From contig NZ_JAPEOR010000003.1 in NCBI RefSeq assembly GCF_026341125.1, positions 434,001-498,000 of the forward strand: a stretch of 64,000 nucleotides of DNA, read 5' to 3'. The position numbers were made by a program, and so were the translations under genes. The stretch is from Streptomyces sp. NBC_01142. Its GTDB lineage: Bacteria; Actinomycetota; Actinomycetes; Streptomycetales; Streptomycetaceae. This document shows, one piece after another, positions 44,494-52,773 of the stretch. Each line of letters begins with the position of its first letter. Position 1 is the stretch's first letter. The notes under the pieces are model-generated. The model had not been told where the DNA came from and ran no database searches. It saw nothing but the letters and a program-made list of their open reading frames with translations.

Positions 44494-44524
44494 CCTCGGT
44501 ATAGTGGTTACCTCGGAGATAGTG
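44494..44524. promoter_or_regulatory. direct repeats in the HxlR/DUF5519 intergenic region
   Basis: CCTCGGTATAGTG (44494-44506) and CCTCGGAGATAGTG (44511-44524) are near-identical, 17 bases apart start to start, centred between divergent genes. They are likely operators of the adjacent HxlR regulator, possibly overlapping promoter elements of both genes. Confidence 0.5.
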
Positions 44525-44563
44525 CCCACGGACTCGCGGGTGCAAGGCGCTAAGGAGACGGCC

Positions 44564-44947
44564 ATGGCCGAGCCGGTGGAGCAGGCGTGTCCGATCAATC
44601 CGGTGGTTGACCTGGTGTTCAGCCGCTGGACCACCCCGATCCTGTGGGTGCTCGAACACCATGGGCGGCTGCGTTTCAATGAACTGCAACGGCTCGTGCC
44701 GAAGATCACCCCCAAGGTCCTCACCCAGCGTGTGCGCCAGCTGGAACGTGACGGCATGATCGTGCGCACCTACCACGCGGAAATCCCTCCCCGGGTGGAA
44801 TACGAAGTCAGCGACCTGGGCCGCACCCTGGTACCGGTCTTCGACACCCTCGTGGGCTGGTCCGAGGCACACCTGTCACAGGTCGCCGCCGCCCGACGTG
44901 CCTATGACGTGGCACGGGAGGAAGAGGAAGCCTGGGCCGAAGGCTGA
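44564..44947 (+). CDS. HxlR-family transcriptional regulator
   Basis: 127 residues from the ATG at 44564 with AAGGAGA upstream. A single winged helix of the HxlR type: CPINPVVDLVFSRWTTPILWVLEHHGRLRFNELQRLVPKITPKVLTQRVRQLERDGMIVRTYHAEIPPRVEYEVSDLG. The Cys near the N-terminus (Cys9) is at the position used as a redox or electrophile sensor in several family members. It diverges from the DUF5519 gene, its likely target. Confidence 0.92.
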   Translation: MAEPVEQACPINPVVDLVFSRWTTPILWVLEHHGRLRFNELQRLVPKITPKVLTQRVRQLERDGMIVRTYHAEIPPRVEYEVSDLGRTLVPVFDTLVGWSEAHLSQVAAARRAYDVAREEEEAWAEG

Positions 44948-45299
44948 CTGCAGAACCACCGCTCCAACCTGGACTCGAAACCCACACGTCGGCTCGTTGT
45001 CGCCGCCAGTGCACCCGGAAAGTGGCGCTGACCGCGGTACGACGGGTCGGATCTCCGACCGGCAGCGCGGTCTCGAACGACGTCCACCGCCTCCGCCGGC
45101 GGCCGACACTTCTCCGCTCCCGCCTCCACCCATGCAATCCCACACCCCGACGGCCCACCGGGCGCCGCCGCTGCCACCGCGCGAACCCGCTCCATGGGGG
45201 ACCCATCCCGGGTTCGATGAGACGCACCAGATCAAATGAGAACCGAGCCAACCTGAAGCCGGAAAACGGGACATCGTCCTACACCGCCCGAGGTGTGTC
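44948..45299. other. gene-free stretch before the IS element
   Basis: About 350 bases between the HxlR stop and the left end of the IS element. I see no credible ORF or recognisable protein fragment. It may be decayed sequence. Confidence 0.4.
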
Positions 45300-45362
45300 T
45301 GAGTCTTTGAGCCAAGGTCAGGGTTAAATACCCAACCAGGACGTGACGGATATTGAGGATTC

Positions 45363-46421
45363 TCAGTTCTGTTTCCGACGGTAGGCGATGCGGTGTTCGC
45401 GTGCCTGCTGGAGACCGTGGGCGCGGGCCGTTCGGATGGCGTCGGCGCGTCCGGTGTGCTCGTCGTCGGGGGTGACGTAGCCGAGCCCGGCGTGCAGGCG
45501 CACGGTGTTGTACTCGGTGTGGACCGCGTCGAGTTCGGCCTCGAGTTCGAAGGGGTCGCGGATCTTGGTCAGGTGTGGCCACTCGCCCTTGACGTGGCTG
45601 AACAGTGATTCGATCCAGGCCTGGTCGTTGGGGGTGTGAGGGCGTCCGAAGTGCTGGCCGATCAGGCAGGCGGCCATGAAGGTGCGGGTATCCGCGGAGC
45701 GCATCTGGGGGCCGTTGTCCGAGACCGCCAGCAGGACGGGCTGTTCGTCGGGCGGTGGCCCGGGGGCGGTGAGTTCGGCACGCATCCGGCGCTCGGCGAG
45801 GTGCCCGAGGTCCTCGGAATGCAGCGCGGACAGGAACGCGGTCTCGACCTGGAGGGAGGACTCCTGGGCGGAGACCAACGTGGTGATCCACTTGCGGCTC
45901 ACCAGGTCCATGATTGCGAGAGCGCACCTGCGTGCTGCCGTGAAGTGCGTGAAGTCGTAGATCCAGATTGATCTCGGGCGCCAGAGCGCCCAGTCGGGAA
46001 ACGGTTTCTTCTCGCGGTGTTCGCGTACCGGGCCGCCGGGCAGGCGGATGCCCTGGTCGTCCAGGACCCGCAGCACGGTGGATTCCGAGACGTGGACCCA
46101 GCCCAGGCGGGAGCCGCGGTGGGCGAGTTTGCGGTGCGAGCGGTCCGTGCCGCCCCACTCCTCGGCGAGTTTGACGATTGCCTCGCGCTCGAAGTCCAGC
46201 AGCGCGTGCACCGCAACGTTCGGGCCGGCCGGGCTGTCCTCGAGCCGTCCCGCCACGCGGCGCTGCTGCCAGCGCAGCACCCGCATATGGTCGACGCCCA
46301 GTGTGTCGGCGGCATGGCGCACCGACCAGCCGGCCCGCCCTGCATGGTCGACCAGCTCCAGAAGCCCGGCCTTGATCTCCGCGTGCACGCGTGGCGCGAC
46401 GGGGCCGGCGCTCAGGCCCAT
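45363..46421 (-). CDS. IS3-family transposase OrfB (DDE integrase)
   Basis: About 352 residues from the ATG at 46421; in vivo it is more likely made as an OrfAB fusion. The DDE catalytic residues are in IYDFTHF, VSDNGPQM and NDQAWIESLFSHVKGE, followed by the HTEYNTVRLHAGLGYVTPDDEH segment typical of IS3/IS481-like integrases. The N-terminal part has a helix-turn-helix (GWSVRHAADTLGVDHMRVLRWQQRR). Intact over its length. Confidence 0.88.
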   Translation of the reverse strand: MGLSAGPVAPRVHAEIKAGLLELVDHAGRAGWSVRHAADTLGVDHMRVLRWQQRRVAGRLEDSPAGPNVAVHALLDFEREAIVKLAEEWGGTDRSHRKLAHRGSRLGWVHVSESTVLRVLDDQGIRLPGGPVREHREKKPFPDWALWRPRSIWIYDFTHFTAARRCALAIMDLVSRKWITTLVSAQESSLQVETAFLSALHSEDLGHLAERRMRAELTAPGPPPDEQPVLLAVSDNGPQMRSADTRTFMAACLIGQHFGRPHTPNDQAWIESLFSHVKGEWPHLTKIRDPFELEAELDAVHTEYNTVRLHAGLGYVTPDDEHTGRADAIRTARAHGLQQAREHRIAYRRKQN

Positions 46422-46741
46422 CGTGCTTTTCCCTGCTGCAGATGGAGCGCGACTGCCTGCTCCGTGATGGTGGCCCGCAGCCGTTCCACCTCCGCGCGGG
46501 CCTCGGCCAGCGCGGCTTGCTCGACGGTCATGCCGGGCCGGCCCGGCACCGCGGCGGCGAACCCGTCGAGCACGCTCTGCTTCGCACACCGCAGCACTGC
46601 GATCACGGTGGAGCGGTCCACGCCCCAGCGTTCCGCGGCCTCGCGCTGCGTGTGCTGACCGGTGAGCACCGCCACGAACATCTCGTACTTCTCCGACGGG
46701 GCCAGCCGCTTACGCGGCTTCCGGGGAGTAACTCCTGCCAT
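46412..46741 (-). CDS. IS3-family transposase OrfA
   Basis: 109 residues with an N-terminal helix-turn-helix (SEKYEMFVAVLTGQHTQREAAERWGVDRSTVIAVLR) and a C-terminal coiled coil (ALAEARAEVERLRATITEQAVALHLQQ). It provides DNA binding for the element. An A-AAA-G slippery sequence in the last codons (plus-strand CTTTT at 46426-46430) sits where OrfB's frame, -1 relative to OrfA, begins. Confidence 0.87.
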   Translation of the reverse strand: MAGVTPRKPRKRLAPSEKYEMFVAVLTGQHTQREAAERWGVDRSTVIAVLRCAKQSVLDGFAAAVPGRPGMTVEQAALAEARAEVERLRATITEQAVALHLQQGKARWA

Positions 46742-46899
46742 GATCGAAAACCTTCCAGATCAAGGCCCGAAGGCCAGAGACCTGGCTGGGTGTTTCCTCA
46801 CGATCTTGGCTCATTCACTCAGACGCATACCGCCGCCCACCGCAACACCCCCCACTCCGTGAGACCACACGGACTTCGCCGGCACGGGACACTGAAGAC

Positions 46900-47190
46900 T
46901 CAGAGCCTGTCGGGTGGCCGGTTGAGGCGGTGCTCGCCATCCTCGCCGAGGCGGGCATCGAAGGCGGGCGGCGGGTCATCGCGTTGCGCGGTCTGCTGAG
47001 TTACGTCATCGGGGCGATCCAGCTCGAACACCTCGGGTCCCTGTCCGGCGAGGGCACGGTTGCCATCTCCCCACTGCCGCCGGGTGAGTTCCCGTACATG
47101 ACCGAGACCGCACGGCACGCGCGGAACATCGGTGCCGACCAGGAGTTCTTCGGCGGGCTCGCCGTGCTGCTGCGCGGCCTGGACGAGTGA
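46900..47190 (+). pseudogene. C-terminal fragment of a TetR-family regulator
   Basis: The frame reads PVEAVLAILAEAGIEGGRRVIALRGLLSYVIGAIQLEHLG ... FPYMTETARHARNIGADQEFFGGLAVLLRGLDE, which is the helical ligand-binding half of a tetracycline-repressor-type protein. No DNA-binding helix-turn-helix precedes it; the IS3 element ends about 80 bases upstream. Probably a gene truncated by IS-related rearrangement. Confidence 0.65.
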
Positions 47191-47250
47191 TACGGACGGC
47201 ATCGAGCTGGTCAGCAGCGGTCGTCCTCAGGGGCCGGGACACCTTGCCGG

Positions 47251-47397
47251 TCAGCTGCTCAGGGGCTGGCAGGCGGGGCAGATCTCGTAGCGGCCGTCGT
47301 TCACCACGCTCCCCCAGCCGCGGCACTCGTCGCAGCCGCGAGCCAGAAAGATGTTCGCGCGGGGGGCAGGAGCATTGGGGTGGGCTCCAGTGGTCAT
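47251..47397 (-). CDS. small zinc-ribbon-like protein
   Basis: 48 residues from the ATG at 47397, chosen for the GAGGAAG eight bases upstream; starts at 47430 or 47475 are possible. The pattern RGCDECRGWGSVVNDGRYEICPACQ places two CxxC pairs that could bind one zinc, with a DnaJ-like CxGxG flavour. Small proteins of this kind are common in Streptomyces; function unknown. Confidence 0.6.
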   Translation of the reverse strand: MTTGAHPNAPAPRANIFLARGCDECRGWGSVVNDGRYEICPACQPLSS

Positions 47398-47451
47398 CAG
47401 GTCATCTTCCTCGGGTGGAGGGCTCTGCATGGCGAAACTATGACATTTGAC

Positions 47452-47463
47452 GCATATATATGC
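47452..47463. repeat. AT-rich 12-bp perfect palindrome
   Basis: GCATATATATGC lies 55 bases before the chosen start of the small zinc-ribbon gene, preceded on the plus strand by TTGAC. Such an AT island is unusual here and may be part of a promoter or operator. Confidence 0.45.
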
Positions 47464-47687
47464 AAGCCTTCGCATGAAAGATCCAGCCGTGTCGACGTGG
47501 CCCTCAGTGGGGGTGCCGCGGGCGAGAGAGGGAGTGTGTTGGCCGAGATGTCGGCACAGGCTGGAGTGCCGGACAGGGATGTGCCGCTGTCACCGCCCGG
47601 GATCCGCGGCTGACCTCGTGCCTACCGTGCGCGCACGGTAGGCACGAGGATCGAGGACCGAGGGTCGACGCCAACGGACACCGAAGA

Positions 47688-47855
47688 TCAGTTGTGGCCG
47701 AACTTCCGCTCTTTACGGGAGACCGGCTCCGAGATCGTGTGCGCCGTCTCTTGTGCGGCCGGTGTCTTCGCCTGGTCCTTCGCCTCCGCGGCGACGCTGC
47801 GTTCATGGCCGCCGGTGCGGGCGCCGCGGTTCTGACGGCTCTGCTTCTTGCCCAT
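47688..47855 (-). CDS. small basic protein, 55 residues
   Basis: Read directly from the minus strand: ATG at 47855 with AGGAGG five bases upstream, TGA at 47688. The protein starts MGKKQSRQNRGARTGGHER and ends PVSRKERKFGHN; it is rich in Lys, Arg and Gln with no hydrophobic core, so probably largely unstructured. The excellent ribosome site and sensible composition support a real gene. Function unknown. Confidence 0.75.
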   Translation of the reverse strand: MGKKQSRQNRGARTGGHERSVAAEAKDQAKTPAAQETAHTISEPVSRKERKFGHN

Positions 47856-48135
47856 GATCGTGCCTCCTGAAGCGGATCGGACGATGGGCTGTTACCAGAC
47901 TTGCATGTGGGCAGGAAGAGTGCATGTCGGGTCGAAGCAGCCGTTAATCGACCGCTGAGGCGGGCGTGGTGGCGGTGTCGCGTTGCCCGGATGTGCTGAA
48001 AAGCGGCCTGCGCCGGACCTCCGGCCGAAGAGCCGGACGCGCGTCAGCCGACGCGAACGCCGCCGGAGGGAAGGGGCCTCATCGTCGGCGACGAGGCGCA
48101 CCCCGTCTGGGCGGAGCATCGTTCGCGGGCCGGGA
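47856..48135. other. intergenic stretch without a gene
   Basis: About 280 bases between two small leftward genes. I see no credible ORF or site. Confidence 0.4.
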
Positions 48136-48327
48136 TCAGCGGTCGGCGATGTCCTCGCGGAGGCCGTCGGAGAATTCCCACCACGACAGCGGAAGCCAAT
48201 CACCGTTGATGAAGGCATCGACAGTCGCGCCGCGACCGCGGACAGTCACCGTCGTTCCGGGCGGGTACGTGGTGCCTGACAGGCCGGGTACGGGGACGAG
48301 CAGGGTCCCGAGTCGTTGTGCTGCCAC
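48136..48327 (-). CDS. small beta-rich protein, function unknown
   Basis: 63 residues from GTG 48327, with GGAGGACGAGGA directly upstream. The sequence VPVPGLSGTTYPPGTTVTVRGRGATVDAFINGDWLPLSWWEFSDGLRED suggests a compact beta barrel (SH3-like in pattern). No function can be assigned. It diverges from the dehydrogenase gene at 48.5 kb. Confidence 0.65.
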   Translation of the reverse strand: MAAQRLGTLLVPVPGLSGTTYPPGTTVTVRGRGATVDAFINGDWLPLSWWEFSDGLREDIADR

Positions 48328-48496
48328 TCCTCGTCCTCCCTTTCCTTTTCTCGGTGGGACACCAGAAGAATATTCCGACCGAGATTACCGGGTTGTCTGT
48401 TGGCGCAGGTCGGAGAATCATGAGAGATAGGTCACGCGAATGGCGCGGGCGGGGGGGTGTAAGTCGTATGTGCATTGCCGAGCGGAGGTGGCAGCC

Positions 48497-49630
48497 ATGA
48501 AAGCTGTCGTTTACAAGGGACCGTTCACAGTAGCGGTCGAAGACGTTGAAAAGCCCACGATCCAGCACCCGAACGACGTGGTCGTACGGGTCACCTCCAC
48601 TGCGATCTGTGGCTCCGACCTGCATATGTACGAGGGCCGTACCGCTGCCGAGCCCGGCATCGTCTTCGGCCACGAGAACATGGGAATCATCGAGGAAATC
48701 GGCCAGGGCGTTACCTTGCTCAAGGAGGGCGACCGCGTGGTCATGCCCTTCAATGTTGCCTGCGGGTTCTGTACCAATTGTGTCGAGGGATTCACCGGAT
48801 TCTGTCAGACCGTCAATCCCGGCTTCGCGGGCGGCGCTTACGGCTATGTCGCCATGGGGCCCTGGCCCGGCGGCCAGGCGGAATATCTGCGCGTTCCCTA
48901 CGCAGACTTCAACTGCCTGAAGCTGCCGCCGGGAAAGGAGCATGAGAGCGACTTCATGCTGCTTGCCGACATCTTCCCCACCGGCTACCACGGCTGTGAA
49001 CTCGCCCAGGTCCGCCCGGGTGAGAGCGTCGCCGTGTACGGCGGCGGGCCGGTCGGGCTCATGGCCGCCTACTCCGCCCTGCTGCGTGGCGCGAAGAAGG
49101 TGTTCGTCGTCGACCGGGTTCCCGAGCGGCTGGAGAAGGCCCGGGAGATCGGCGCGGTTCCGGTCAACTTCGCTGAGGGCGATCCCGTGGAGCAGATCAA
49201 GGAGCAGACCGAGGGTGTCGGCACGGACAAGGGTGTGGACGCCGTCGGCTACCAGGCCATGGCGCACGGCACCGACCGCGAGGAACCGGCGACCGTCCTG
49301 AACTCGCTCGTCGGCACGGTCCGGGCCACCGGAGCGCTCGGCGTGCCCGGCCTCTACGTCCCGGCCGACCCCGGGGGCCCTGACGAGCAGGCCAAGCACG
49401 GCATGCTCCTCGTCTCGATCGGCAAGCTCTTCGAGAAGGGCCTGCGGATGGGTACCGGGCAGTGCAACGTGAAGCGCTACAACCGGTACCTGCGCGACAT
49501 GATCATCGAGGGCCGGGCGAAGCCGAGCTTCGTCGTCTCGCATGAACTGCCCCTGGACCAGGCGCCGTCGGCGTACGACAAGTTCGACAAGCGGATCGAG
49601 GGCTACACGAAGGTCGTGCTGCACCCGTAG
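48497..49630 (+). CDS. zinc-dependent alcohol dehydrogenase, glutathione-independent formaldehyde-dehydrogenase-like
   Basis: 377 residues from the ATG at 48497 (GGAGGTGG upstream). Catalytic zinc: Cys in AICGSD, His-Glu in GHENMG, Asp in LLADIFPTGYHG. Structural zinc: CGFCTNCVEGFTGFC. NAD motif: VYGGGPVGLMAAYSALLRGAKKVFVVDR. The GAYGYVAMGPWPGGQAEYLRVPYADFNCLKLP stretch and the length fit the FdhA-type formaldehyde/aldehyde dismutase branch. Likely aldehyde detoxification; unrelated to the cluster. Confidence 0.87.
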   Translation: MKAVVYKGPFTVAVEDVEKPTIQHPNDVVVRVTSTAICGSDLHMYEGRTAAEPGIVFGHENMGIIEEIGQGVTLLKEGDRVVMPFNVACGFCTNCVEGFTGFCQTVNPGFAGGAYGYVAMGPWPGGQAEYLRVPYADFNCLKLPPGKEHESDFMLLADIFPTGYHGCELAQVRPGESVAVYGGGPVGLMAAYSALLRGAKKVFVVDRVPERLEKAREIGAVPVNFAEGDPVEQIKEQTEGVGTDKGVDAVGYQAMAHGTDREEPATVLNSLVGTVRATGALGVPGLYVPADPGGPDEQAKHGMLLVSIGKLFEKGLRMGTGQCNVKRYNRYLRDMIIEGRAKPSFVVSHELPLDQAPSAYDKFDKRIEGYTKVVLHP

Positions 49631-50262
49631 GGGAAGGTCCGACGGCTACGCCGTACGAGCCGGGCTCCCACGGCCGGTTGAGTGTCAGGTGTGTGCGGGC
49701 ACCGCCATAGCGCCGCCGATGGACCGGAGCGCCCGCGCCGTTCGGGCAGGGCGGCGGGCTGTCGGGAGTTCTCTCGTTCCTTCACGAAGATGAGCGCCAC
49801 CAGGGTCAGTCCCACAACGGCACCGGCCAGTTGGGCGCCGATGAAACGCGACCAGCGGGGCGGTGCCCGGCGCGGGCTGGGGTTCGGCGGAGGGTGCTCG
49901 GGGCAGCGGCCTCGGTGGCGGTCACCACCAGAGCACAAACTCAAGGTCACAGACACAGACACAGACACAGCCACAGCCACAGACACAGCGCCACAGCCAC
50001 AGCCGAGACCTCTGCCGAACCCGGAACGGTTCAGGTTGCAACGGGAGATGCCACTTGGCCGGAGATGCCGCTCGGCATCGCTCCGTGCGCTTTGCGCACC
50101 GGTTTCTCCCTCCCTCCGACGACGCCGGCATCGGTCTTCGCCCTGGTCAGGCGCGGTCCACGGCGCCTCGCATGCGGCTGACTCTTGATCGACATACCAT
50201 GACGTCTTGGGGGACTCGGGCAAGCGACGGGCCGGTCCAGAACCGGCAGGAAGCGGGCTCCC
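49631..50262. other. glpF upstream region with a CACAGN repeat tract
   Basis: About 630 bases without a convincing gene. At 49948-50006 there is a tract of some nine CACAGA/CACAGC hexamers with one interruption. The remainder should hold the promoter and operator of the glycerol operon; no GylR-type regulator gene is next to it. Confidence 0.6.
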
Positions 50263-51108
50263 ATGGCTGAGCGGCTTAAAAGGTCAGGGCTGGTCGGCGA
50301 GCTTTCGGCCGAATTCGCCGGCACCATGATTCTCATCCTCTTCGGTTGCGGTGTGGTGGCTCAAGTAGTCGCCGGCGGAGCTCTCACGGATCCCGCGGGC
50401 GGCCTCGGAAACCACGACAGCATCTCCTGGGCGTGGGGCATCGGCGTCACTCTCGGCATCTATGTGGCGGCGCGACTGAGTGGTGCTCACCTCAATCCCG
50501 CGGTGACCGTGGCACTGGCCACGTTCAGAGGCTTTCCGTGGCGCAGGGTGGCGCCCTATGTGGTGGCCCAGACGGCCGGCGCGTTCGTGGCAGCCTTGCT
50601 GGTGCGCTGGAACTACACCGAGGCGCTGGCGAAGGCGGACCCCACCCACACCATCAAGACGCAGGGCGTCTTCTCCACGCTGCCCGCCAACGGCAACCTG
50701 AATCTGCCGGTCAGCGAATGGGGCGCATTCCGCGACCAGATCATCGGCACCGCGATCCTGCTGCTGATGATCATGGCGATCACTGATTTGCTCAACACGC
50801 CTCCCGGCGCCAACCTGGCCCCCTTCATCATCGGCCTGGTCGTCGTGGCGATCGGCATGGCATGGGGCACCAACGCGGGCTACGCGATCAACCCCGCACG
50901 TGACTTCGGTCCCAGGCTGGCCAGCTTCCTCACCGGGTACGGCGGAGCGTGGCGAGATCAGTACGGGAACTTCTATTTCTGGGTTCCGATCATCGGTCCG
51001 CTGATCGGCGGCCTGGTCGGAGCGTTCCTCTACAAGTTCTTCATCGGCCGGTTCCTGCCGTCCGCGGAGCCGGAGCCCCCCGGACGCATGCCGACCCCCG
51101 AAGCCTGA
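50263..51108 (+). CDS. glpF: glycerol uptake facilitator (MIP family)
   Basis: 281 residues, six membrane helices plus the two half-helices bearing NPA boxes: HLNPAVTVAL and YAINPARDFGPR. The Asp after the second box (NPARD) is the mark of glycerol facilitators rather than water channels. GGAAG precedes the ATG. It opens the glycerol operon, followed 54 bases later by the kinase gene. Acts in the cytoplasmic membrane. Confidence 0.93.
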   Translation: MAERLKRSGLVGELSAEFAGTMILILFGCGVVAQVVAGGALTDPAGGLGNHDSISWAWGIGVTLGIYVAARLSGAHLNPAVTVALATFRGFPWRRVAPYVVAQTAGAFVAALLVRWNYTEALAKADPTHTIKTQGVFSTLPANGNLNLPVSEWGAFRDQIIGTAILLLMIMAITDLLNTPPGANLAPFIIGLVVVAIGMAWGTNAGYAINPARDFGPRLASFLTGYGGAWRDQYGNFYFWVPIIGPLIGGLVGAFLYKFFIGRFLPSAEPEPPGRMPTPEA

Positions 51109-51162
51109 CCGGCCCCGTGCGAGGCCGCAACCCAGTCCATTCCACAGGAGAGGCGGCATGTC

Positions 51163-52680
51163 ATGGCGGACTTCGTCGGCGCAGTGGACCAGGGAACCAC
51201 CAGCACCCGTTTCATGATCTTCGACCATGCCGGCAACGAAGTGGCGAAGCACCAGATGGAGCATTCCCAGATACTCCCGCGCTCGGGGTGGGTCGAACAT
51301 GACCCGGTGGAGATCTGGGAACGGACCAACTCGGTGATCCAGAACGCCCTCCGGCATGGCAACCTGTCCCCGTCCGACCTGGCGGCGATCGGCATCACCA
51401 ACCAGCGGGAGACAACCGTTGTCTGGGACCCCCGCAACGGGCGTCCCTACTACAACGCCATCGTCTGGCAGGACACCCGCACCGACTCCATCGCGGCCGC
51501 CCTGGAACGCTCGGGCCAGGGCGACGTGATCCGCCGCAAGGCGGGCCTGCCGCCGGCCACCTACTTCTCCGGCGGCAAGATCCAGTGGATTCTGGAGAAC
51601 GTCGAGGGCGTCCGCGAGGCGGCGGAGCAGGGCCATGCACTCTTCGGCAACACGGACTGCTGGGTGCTGTGGAACCTCACCGGCGGCCCCGAGGGCGGAA
51701 TCCACGCCACCGACGTGACCAACGCCAGCCGCACCATGCTGATGAACCTGGAAACCCTCGACTGGGACGACGAGTTGCTGGGGTTCTTCAACGTTCCCCG
51801 GGCCATGCTGCCCAGCATCAATCCGTCCTCCCACCGGGAGGCGTTCGGGGAGACCCGTACCTCCCGGCCGCTGCGCGCCGCCATCCCCATCACCGGGGTG
51901 CTCGGCGACCAGCAGGCGGCCACCGTCGGGCAGGTCTGCTACGCGCCCGGCGAAGCCAAGAACACCTACGGCACCGGCAACTTCCTGGTGCTCAACACCG
52001 GCACCGAACTGGTCCGCTCGCAGCACGGCCTTCTCACCACCGTGGCGTACCAGTTCGGCGACAGCCCGGCGATCTACGCCCTGGAGGGCTCCATCGCGGT
52101 CACCGGGTCCGCGGTGCAATGGCTGCGCGACCAGATGAAGATCATCACTGACGCCGCCGAGAGCGAGCGACTGGCCCGTACCGTCGAGGACAACGGCGGC
52201 ATGTACTTCGTCCCCGCGTTCTCGGGCCTGTTCGCTCCGTACTGGCGCTCCGACGCCCGCGGCGCAATCGTCGGCCTCGCCCGGTACAACAGCAACGGCC
52301 ACCTGGCGCGGGCCACCCTGGAAGCCATCTGCTACCAGAGCCGCGACGTGGTGGAGGCCATGGAACAGGACTCCGGCGTCCATCTGGACGTGCTCAAGGT
52401 CGACGGCGGTGTGACGGCCAACGACCTGTGCATGCAGATCCAGGCCGATGTCCTCGGCGTACCGGTCAGCCGCCCGGTCGTCGCCGAGACCACCGCGCTC
52501 GGCGCCGCCTACGCGGCAGGTCTGGCCACCGGCTTCTGGCGGGACACCGACGAACTGCGCACCCACTGGCAGGAGTCCAAGCGCTGGGAGCCCCAGTGGT
52601 CCGAGGAACGACGCGCGGAAGGATACGCGGGCTGGAAGAAGGCGGTGGAGCGCACGCTCGACTGGGCCAAGGTCGAATAG
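51163..52680 (+). CDS. glpK: glycerol kinase
   Basis: 505 residues, full length. FGGY kinase: [85 protein letters not shown] and [19 protein letters not shown]. It phosphorylates glycerol entering through GlpF to glycerol-3-phosphate. GGAGAGG lies upstream; second gene of the operon. Confidence 0.96.
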   Translation: MADFVGAVDQGTTSTRFMIFDHAGNEVAKHQMEHSQILPRSGWVEHDPVEIWERTNSVIQNALRHGNLSPSDLAAIGITNQRETTVVWDPRNGRPYYNAIVWQDTRTDSIAAALERSGQGDVIRRKAGLPPATYFSGGKIQWILENVEGVREAAEQGHALFGNTDCWVLWNLTGGPEGGIHATDVTNASRTMLMNLETLDWDDELLGFFNVPRAMLPSINPSSHREAFGETRTSRPLRAAIPITGVLGDQQAATVGQVCYAPGEAKNTYGTGNFLVLNTGTELVRSQHGLLTTVAYQFGDSPAIYALEGSIAVTGSAVQWLRDQMKIITDAAESERLARTVEDNGGMYFVPAFSGLFAPYWRSDARGAIVGLARYNSNGHLARATLEAICYQSRDVVEAMEQDSGVHLDVLKVDGGVTANDLCMQIQADVLGVPVSRPVVAETTALGAAYAAGLATGFWRDTDELRTHWQESKRWEPQWSEERRAEGYAGWKKAVERTLDWAKVE

Positions 52681-52773
52681 GCCCGTGCCGGGGGCGCCCG
52701 ACCCGGGCGCCCCCGGCCACGCGCGCAGCGCGGCCGCAGCACCAGGCCAGCCGCAGCACGAGTAGGAGACCCG

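Larger units (their letters stand above)
45300..46821 (-). mobile_element. IS3-family insertion sequence, apparently complete
   Basis: About 1.52 kb bounded by imperfect inverted repeats that begin TGAGTCTTTGAGCCAAGGTC (left) and TGAGTGAATGAGCCAAGATC (right, read inward). Similarity continues a few bases outward (TGTGTC/TGCGTC), so the exact ends could be 45294 and 46827. It holds two leftward, overlapping transposase frames linked by a probable -1 frameshift. I found no clear target-site duplication, so the insertion may be old or rearranged. Confidence 0.85.

Noticed and set aside
49603..50223. Minus-strand ORF across the glpF upstream region
   Set aside because: It is dominated by translated repeats and has no recognisable protein features.
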